From: Theropithecus gelada
Lineage: Eukaryota; Chordata; Mammalia; Primates; Cercopithecidae
Assembly: GCF_003255815.1 (NCBI RefSeq)
Contig: NC_037671.1
Coordinates: forward strand, 155,984,645 to 156,048,644
Length of the DNA stretch: 64,000 nt
Reading direction: 5' to 3'
The notes beneath the pieces were generated by a model. The model did not search any database and was not told where the DNA came from. It saw only the letters and a list, made by a program, of their open reading frames with translations. Both the position numbers and the translations under genes were made by a program. Numbering within the stretch: position 1 is the first letter of the stretch; each line of letters opens with the position of its first letter. Of the stretch, positions 57,211 to 64,000 are shown in pieces.

Positions 57211-57400
57211 GTTATATAAACAGTATATATGTGTGTATATATCATATATAGGATATATAAGTGTATATATATCATATATAGGATATATAAATGTATATAT
57301 ACTTATATATACTATACTATCTATAAGCATATATAGGATATGTAATATATAAATATAGGATATATATGTATATGTTCTGTCTCTCTATATGTACCATATG
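57211..57400. repeat. AT-rich tandem repeat (unit about 28-30 bp)
   Basis: GTGTATATATCATATATAGG-type units occur at 57234 and 57262 and degenerate further right. Confidence 0.9.
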
Positions 57401-57424
57401 TCTTCTAGAACATATATCCTAGAG

Positions 57425-57900
57425 AAAAAGATTAGAAGGGATTTATTAGGGGAATGGCTCAGTTGATTATGGGGGCTGAGAAGTTGCACGATAGGCCATC
57501 TGCAAGCTGGAGAACCAGGGAAGCTGGTAGTGTGGCTTGGTCCAAGTCTGGAGGCCTGAGAACCAGAGAAGCTGATGGTGTGACCTCACTGGGAGGTTGA
57601 AGGCCAAGATCCTGGGGTGAAGAGGCACTGATGCAAGTCCCAGAGTCCAAACGCCAGAGAACCTGGAGTTCTGACATCCAAGGGCCGGAGAAGCAGAGTA
57701 TCTCAGCTTTGGAAAAGAGAGCCAGAATTCACCTTTCCTCTGCCTTCTTGTTTCACCTGAGCCCCCAGCTGATTGGATGGTGGCCACCCACATTGAGGGT
57801 AAATCTTCTCCACTCAGTCCGTGGACTCACCTGCCAATCTACTCCAGAAACACCCTCACAGACACACCTGGGGGAGCCCAATCATTCTAATCAAATAACA
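57425..57900 (+). mobile_element. LTR-like repeat family X, copy 2
   Basis: GGGATTTATTAGGGGAATGGC, CCATCTGCAAGCTGGAGAACC, CAGCTGATTGGATGGTGGCC and ACACCCTCACAGACACACCTG are family X phrases in the orientation opposite to 10116-10842. The 159-codon frame at 57631-58110 is not a gene. Confidence 0.65.
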
Positions 57901-58218
57901 TACCACTTGGGTTTCCCTTTCAGCAGAAGAGGGATGAGCTCAATGTCTACTGAAGCATTGAGAATAATGTATGCTTTACCAGCTATATGGGTATCCCTAA
58001 ATCCAGTCAAATGGATATCCAGAATCAACCATCACAGAGACCAAGGGGGAAACTTAAACTTCCTTCCTTACCAGGCAGTAATGGGGCAGAGCCTGCCCTT
58101 GCCTTGCTAGAAGTGCATCAGTGAAATCCGGAAAAGTTCAGATTTCAATTGATAATCACTCATTATACCAAAACCTAGGAAGATCTCAAAGGTAATGAAG
58201 AAAGACCATAAATAGATG

Positions 58219-58680
58219 GTGTATTAGTTTGCTAGAGATGCCATAGCAAAGTATCACAGACTGGGTGGCTTAAACACATTTTTTACTGTTCTAGATGCTG
58301 GGAAGTCCAAGATCAAGGTACTGGTAGGTTTTGTTTCTACAGAGGTCTCTCTCCTTGGCTTGCAAGTGACTCTCTCTTGCTGTGCCCTCACATAGGTTTT
58401 CTCTGTGAGCGTGCATCCCTGATGTCTCTTTTCTTACAAGGACACCAGTTATATTGGATTAGGATCCTGCCCTATTGGCCTAATTTGAATGTGATTACCT
58501 CTTTGAAGGTCCTATCTCCAAATACAGTCACATGGATTAGGTCCCACCCATATGACTTCATTTAATCTTAATTAGTTCTTTAAAGACTCTATCTCCATGT
58601 ATGGTTACATTTTGAGGTATTGGAGGTTGAGAATTCAATATAAAAGTTTTGAAGTGGGGGACACAATGCAGCCCATAACA
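58219..58680 (+). mobile_element. LTR-like repeat, about 462 bp
   Basis: Begins TGTATTAGTTTGCTAGAGATG and ends CAGCCCATAACA (TG...CA ends), with GACTGGGTGGCTTAAACAC, CTCCTTGGCTTGCAAGTGAC and CATGGATTAGGTCCCACCC. GATG flanks both sides. It interrupts the L1M. Family not named. Confidence 0.6.
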
Positions 58681-59004
58681 GATGTCTACACCAAGATGAC
58701 AAAAAGTTTAGAGTTATCTGACAAAAATTATACTGCTATCATCATAAAAAATGATTCAAAGTGCAATTATGAACAAACTTGAAACAAATGAAAAAATTGC
58801 AGATCTCTGAAAAGAAATAAAAGTCTCAGCAAGTATATTATACAAGTATAATAAAGAACCAAATTAAAATTTTAAAACAGGAAAATATAATAACTGAAAT
58901 TTAAAACTCAATGAATAGGTTCAATAGCAGAATGGGGGAGACAGAGGAAAGAATCAGTGAACTAAAGAGAGGACAATAGAAATTACCCAGTCTGATGAAC
59001 AGAA

Positions 59005-59247
59005 ATGGATGGAAAAAAAACTGAAAGGAGTCTCAGAAACTTGGGAGACTATAATAAAAGATATAACTTTTTTTCCCCCATTGGAGGTAGGAAAGGAGAG
59101 GAGAGAGATGGTAAAACTGAAAAAAAAAAAAATAGTCAAAAAATAATGGCTGAAAACTTCCCAGATTTGACAAAAGACATAAATCTACAGCTTCCAGAAG
59201 ATGAGAAAAGTCCAAGCAAGGTAAACCCTAAGAAATCCATACCATGA
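59005..59247 (+). pseudogene. L1 ORF1 remnant
   Basis: The 80-codon stretch contains AENFPDLTKDINLQLPEDEK, corresponding to the ORF1p RNA-recognition region. Part of the L1M at 56445-59290, broken elsewhere. Confidence 0.65.
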
Positions 59248-59329
59248 TACGCCCTAGTCAAACTCCTGAACACTAAATACAAGTAGTAAGTTGTGAATGT
59301 GCTCTTCTGTACATTTTGTTTGTAGGAGG

Positions 59330-59555
59330 GTAGCCACGTAGGGGTTGGAAAATGCATGAACTCTGAGGTCAGGGGGACCTGGTTTTGAACCTGGGATTTG
59401 CTGCTTCTAACATATTCATCATAGGGCAAATTACTAACTCCCTTTGAATTCTGATTTTTCATTTGGAAAAAATGGAATAATATACTTCCCCTGCCCCCAT
59501 GGAACTATGGTGAGAATTAAGTGAGGAAACATACGTAAACTCAGGCAGGATTTCT
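59330..59555 (+). mobile_element. MIR
   Basis: GACCTGGTTTTGAACCTGGGA and CATAGGGCAAATTACTAACTC, then CATTTGGAAAAAATGGAATAA, follow the forward MIR. Confidence 0.82.
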
Positions 59556-60964
59556 ATGCTGTAGTCTTGAGACCAAAGTCCTTTTTCTCAGGGTAACCTC
59601 AGTTTTTGCTCCTTGGTCTTCACCTTATGGGACAAGACCCATTCATATTATGGAGTGTAATCTGTTTCACTCCAGGTCTACCTATTTAAATATTAATCAC
59701 ATCGGAAAGATGCCTTTACAGCAACATCTAGATCAGGGTTTGACAGAACGACTGGGGAACAGAGCCTCATCAAGTCGATAGATATAATTAACCATCACAT
59801 ATAGAGAAGTTAATTTTACATTTACGGAGGTTGTGTGCTTTTTAAATGTTCAAGATAAATTTATTACATGCAAGTTTTCCAAACTAGGCAACTACTTGGG
59901 GGCATAGTAAACTGTCCAAAATTGATATATTAAAATAAGTGATTCATTCTTGTAAATGGTATGGAATCATGTACTATTATCTTTCAGAAGTTCAACTATA
60001 TGGCTCTGCTGACCTTAGGTAACTGTCTACTGCCTGACTTACAGTGATGGCGAGGCCTGCAGATGGGGAGGCCTGCATTGCAGCCTGTTGTGTGCCTTGC
60101 AAAAATAATTGGTGGACAATTTGTTTTTTCTCATATAAATGCACTGACCACTTAAGTTATGGTAGAGCGAATTTTGATGTCTTCAGGTATGTAGGTAAGC
60201 ATGTCTAGAGCTTGAGATGCCTGGCAATGAATATTTACATTTACTAAATTTAAGTTATTAATTTATTTATGATTTAATAGCGTTTGTAGATCAGTGCCCT
60301 AGGCAGCTCTGGAGCCAACTTGGGCTAGAACTGGCTCTGTTACAACATACGAGGTTGGCAAATCTGGCTAAAGCACAGAGAAGGTGACTATTTCCGGAGG
60401 AATTCTTTGTGCATTAGGGAAATTCCAAACCATGCCTGATCCACTTCACACACCCCTAAGCTGGAAGTCCTACACTCCTGGCCTGAGCAAAGGGAAATGC
60501 TTTGGAGACAGAAATTTAGAGAGAGGAAGACATTCAGAAGGAGACTCCAAGAAGTAATACTTTATTTTTGCCTTTTAGATCTAGAAAAACCCTTAACAAA
60601 TATGAATTAGGTAATTTTAATGAAAGTTTGCGGTGACAAAAAATAAGGAGAAAATCGAAATCATGAAAGAATATAAAGGAATCAATTTTATATGGAACAG
60701 ATCAGGGTGTTTTCATAGTCAGTTAATAGAATTGGGAGCTGTTTTAGAGTCACCTAATCCAGGTTCCTTGTTCTGAGCCCAGAGAGGGGCTGTGCTTGAC
60801 AATCAATTAATTGCTAAACAGTGGCCGAAGCAATACAAAGACCAAGTGTCACGGCTTCCAGCCCAGGGCTTTTTCTACCATATGTCATGTGAAATTTATT
60901 CTTTAGTTTTATTCTTTTAGAGAATTACTTGAAGACTCAGCTCTATAAAAATGCAACTTTGCTT
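59556..60964. other. Mostly unassigned non-coding DNA
   Basis: About 1.4 kb without a recognised repeat or gene. Confidence 0.45.
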
Positions 60965-60982
60965 CAAATTATAAAACGTTTG

Positions 60983-61279
60983 GGCCAGGCGCGATGGCTC
61001 ACGTCTGCAATCCCAGCACTTTGGTAAGTAGAGGCAGGTGGATCACTTGAGGCCAGGAGTTCCAGACCAGCCTGACCAACATGGTGAAACCCGACCTCCA
61101 CTAAAAATACAAACAAATTAGCTGGGCATGGTGGTGCGTCCTGTACTCCCAGCTACTGGGGAGAGGCAGGGGAATTGCTTGAACCTCGGAGGCGGAGGTT
61201 GCAGTGCTCCGCACTCCAGCCTGGGTGACAGAACGAGACTCCATCTCAAAAAACAAAACAAAACAAAATAAAACAAAAA
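60983..61279 (+). mobile_element. AluS with (AAAAC)n tail and TSD
   Basis: Starts GGCCAGGCGCGATGGCTCAC; tail of AAAAC units. CAAATTATAAAACGTT (60965-60980) and CAAATTATAAAACTTT (61280-61295) are the target duplication, with one mismatch. Confidence 0.94.
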
Positions 61280-61455
61280 CAAATTATAAAACTTTTTAAG
61301 TAGGCAAGGAGAATATAAACAGAATAACTCAGATGTGTGCATTTGTGTATCAGTGCTTTTTTTCCAGATGTTTTCATTCTTGCCATGGTTTGAGGCTTCT
61401 GTTGGATCCCTAGAGTACATCAGCTGACCTTGAGGATGAAGCCTGTCCCCGAACT

Positions 61456-61880
61456 CACTCATTCAACAAATATTTATTGGCCGGGCGCGGTGGCTCAAGC
61501 CTGTAATCCCAGCACTTTGGGAGGCCGAGACGGGCGGATCACGAGGTCAGGAGATCGAGACCATCCTGGCTAACATGGTGAAACCCCGTCTCTATTAAGA
61601 AATACAAAAAACTAGCCGGGCGAGGTGGCGGGCGTCTGTAGTCCCAGCTACTCAGGAGGCTGAGGCCGGAGAATGGCGTGAACCCGGGAGGCGGAGCTTG
61701 CAGTGAGCTGAGATCTGGCCACTGCACTCCAGCCCGGGCGACAGAGCGAGACTCCGTCTCAAAAAAAAAACAAAACAAAAAAAAACCAAATATTTATTAA
61801 GCACCTACTGTGTGCCAGGTAGCACGCAAGGTACTGGGATTATAGATAATTAAGAGATGATTTTTGCTCCAAAGAGGCTT
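61456..61880 (-). mobile_element. L2/MIR-type 3' tail split by AluY
   Basis: CATTCAACAAATATTTATT before and ATTTATTAAGCACCTACTGTG after the AluY join to the reverse of the common CACATAGTAGG..AATAAATATTTGTTGAATG tail, showing the AluY landed in an older repeat. Confidence 0.65.
61479..61784 (+). mobile_element. AluY, Old World monkey type, with TSD
   Basis: Same diagnostic variants as 33338-33634 (GGCTCAAGCC, CCGAGACGGGCGG, AACTAGCCGGGCGAGGTGG, GCTGAGATCTGGCCACTG). Perfect 12-bp target duplication CAAATATTTATT at 61467-61478 and 61787-61798. Near-consensus, therefore young. Confidence 0.95.
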
Positions 61881-62829
61881 AGTTTGGTTAGAGAAAAGCA
61901 CAGGTAATCAAATACATTACAATAGTGATATCGTTGGTGCTATAATAGTGGAATAATATGAACAGAGGGCTCTAGACTCTAAATAAAAAACCTGTGACTT
62001 CACGAGTTCAAAAGAATTCCTTGCAGAATTACCATTTGAAACAATCTACAAACCTGAGTAGTAGTTTATCAGGCAAGGTGGGGAGAGACCTTCAAGGCAT
62101 GAGGAAGTGCACATGGGGTGGTATTCAGTGTATGGCTGGGTCAGAAGACAGGAAGAAGTTGGTAAGTTGGGAAGAGAGGGAAGAGATAGGGCTTGGAGCC
62201 AGCTCTGGAAGTTTTCTAGGCTGTTTGCGGAAGAGTGCTTTTCCAAAGGAAGATTTTACAATGAAGGTAAAAATACATGTAATACAATGTTCCATCACAG
62301 AAACTTTCAAAAAGAGGGGATGATGTTTGACATAATGAGATTTATTTTTCTGAAAGGTAATGGTGATCTGTGGTTACTTTACCTAGGAATGAGCTAAAAT
62401 ATGCCTCCTACAACATTTGTTGTAGGAATCATAAAGCATATATGAAAGTGCCTGGTAAATTATACAGCAAGATATAGATGTGAAATACTTATTAATGTCT
62501 TTTGATAATAAAATAACATAGTGAAACTTTGTAGGAATGAACATTGAACAGACAGCATGCCTCTGAACACCCATAGCAGTCTGACATTTAATCCTTAAGA
62601 TATTTCTGCCAGATTTTTCAGGTACATGACAAAGAATACATCATTGATGCCTCCCTTGAAATTGCCTTAACTAAGCTGCATATTAACGTTCTACCCTTGG
62701 CTTTCAATTAGGGTCCTTACAACAAACAGCATAGATACGGTTTCTGCATTCACTAGGAAATTCTTTTCAAGAAATTTGGCCATTAAATATCTCAATTCTT
62801 TTTCATGAGTAATGTATTTACAATTAATG
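61881..62829. other. Unassigned non-coding DNA
   Basis: Several overlapping open frames in different phases at 61994-62397 have no recognised domain. Confidence 0.45.
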
Positions 62830-63190
62830 CCACCTAAGGAAATAAGAGAGGATGCACACAAAGATTTTATATACCAGGAAGTTCAACGGAGTGTTATTTA
62901 TAATAAGAAAAAATTAAAAATGACCTAAGTGTTAACTTCATTAATAAATTATGGTTTGTCCACATGGTAGAATATTTTGCAACTATCAATAATTGTGATT
63001 TCAAAGACTATTTAATGATATAAAAAAGTGTTCACAATATTAAATGAAAAAAATTGTAAGCATACCATTTGTTCCCAATTTGGGGATCCCCCAGAAATAG
63101 CAGTTATTTCTCAAAAGACTGAAAAGAATAGATCTAATTATTAATTTTCTCTGTGTGAAATTATTACAAAAGATTTTTATTTTCTTTTTT
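62830..63190 (+). mobile_element. Old L1M 3' fragment
   Basis: GGATGCACACAAAGATTTTAT, AATAAATTATGGTTTGTCCAC and ATGGTAGAATATTTTGCAAC match the diverged L1M 3' segment. Confidence 0.65.
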
Positions 63191-64000
63191 CTTTCTCAAA
63201 CCTCAAAAAATTAATGTTACTAATTCTATAATCAGGAAAGACGAATATGTTTTTGAAAACAAATATGTTAAGTAATTTGTGCTAAGAAATTATGATCCTT
63301 GATTATTCTTCTGTGGTTTATGCTTTCATATATTTTATGGGATCTCTGTTCCAACTACTAGTGCCAGTTTGAGAAATTTTACTCTAATAAACTGGAGATT
63401 TCTGAATTTCTCAATTCCCTTTTCTCTGGGAGAAATGAAGAATTGCACTACTTTCTTATCACTGTACTGTCAATTGTTTTATTAACAAAATATAATTTTA
63501 TTTCAAAAACATTTAAATCTGGCCAACTAAAATATTCTAAGTGACATAAAAGCAAATGTGCTGAGGACACAAAAAGAAGACTGAAGTGTTATTTCTGCAT
63601 ATGAAGAGCTTAAGATTTATGTGGGAAGAAGATGAGACAACTGCAGGGACCAATTACAGCAAAAGAATCATAGTGATTTCATAAGATTACGTGTGATTTT
63701 CTGAGATTAGTCCATCATTTTTATTTGATAGATTAAAAAAAATGAAGCCAAGAGAGAATAAGTGACTTTTCCAATATCACACAAAGAATTAGGAGTAAAG
63801 ACTCAGGTCTCCTAGTTCCAATGGGCTGTAAAAATGCAGAATAGCATACAAAATCTAAGAGGAAACCAAGGTTAGCCTCCATGAAAGAGTTAGAGGAAGA
63901 AGGAATGTGGGGGCTGGTTAGTAATCCCAGGGACCATGCCTCTTCTTCAGCAGGTAATGAGCCTGTGGAGCCCCTTGATCATTGAGACCATCCTCATTGA
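63191..64000. other. Unassigned DNA with a possible reverse MIR
   Basis: A short MIR-like reverse core (GAAGCCAAGAGAGAATAAGTG) is at about 63745-63800. Nothing else recognised. Confidence 0.4.

Larger units (their letters stand above)
56445..59290 (+). mobile_element. Old L1M 5' half (5' UTR and ORF1), interrupted
   Basis: The 56445-57205 stretch is L1M 5' UTR-like. After a microsatellite and two LTR-like insertions, ORF1-type sequence resumes at about 58685 with ENFPDLTKDINLQ near 59153 (an ORF1p motif). No ORF2 in the window. Non-functional. Confidence 0.6.

Noticed and set aside
57631..58110. 159-codon plus-strand frame
   Set aside because: Mostly in the interspersed repeat family X; no domain and no conserved start context.

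Overview
The window is nuclear DNA from a primate, most likely an Old World monkey (macaque/baboon group). Alu elements are everywhere, and two young AluY copies (33338-33634 and 61479-61784) carry a set of variants I associate with cercopithecid AluY (AluYR/AluMac-like) rather than human AluY: 'GGCTCAAGCC' near the 5' end, 'CCGAGACGGGC', 'AAAACTAGCCGGGCGAGG', and 'GAGCTGAGATCTG' in the right arm. The remaining repeats (L1, MIR, L2, MaLR, ERV1/ERVK/ERVL LTRs, Tigger/MER8) are typical of simian primates.

I find no convincing protein-coding gene, rRNA, tRNA or CRISPR array. The longer open reading frames lie in Alu, LTR, Tigger or L1 sequence or lack recognisable domains. The window is therefore intergenic or deep-intronic DNA. 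The nearest thing to gene structure is a 64-nt candidate exon (27725-27788) with very strong splice sites; three weaker candidates are at 40350, 43060 and 46303.

Layout: 1-7.2 kb holds a solo ERVK LTR with a 6-bp target duplication, a Tigger element split by an Alu and an LTR, MER8, MLT1, and a 192/208-bp inverted duplication (4606-4797 versus 7023-7230). 7.2-16.4 kb holds ERV1 LTRs, an MST/THE1 LTR and alternating + and - Alus. 16.4-24.6 kb is L1-rich: an old L1M (+) split by an Alu and a twin-primed L1PA, then a 1.75-kb L1 (-) with a palindromic rearrangement, a perfect 40-bp tandem duplication and a pyrimidine tract. 24.6-29 kb is mainly MIR/L2, one MaLR LTR and unique sequence with perfect hairpins. 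29-33.7 kb has L1 and Alu, including the first monkey-type AluY. 33.7-36.8 kb is repeat-poor. 36.8-39 kb has an ERV1 LTR, a Tigger MITE and an AluJ carrying a 62-bp copy of sequence from 1 kb upstream. 39-56 kb alternates unique DNA with MIRs, ERVL-type LTRs, L1M pieces, Alus and a FLAM monomer. 56.4-59.3 kb is an old L1M 5' half interrupted by other repeats. The last 5 kb has two Alus, one the second monkey-type AluY inserted into an L2/MIR tail.

Repeat names rest on remembered family consensus sequences, with no RepeatMasker or BLAST; where I recognise only the class I say so. No gene system operates in this window. What it records is successive transposon insertions plus several small templated rearrangements.
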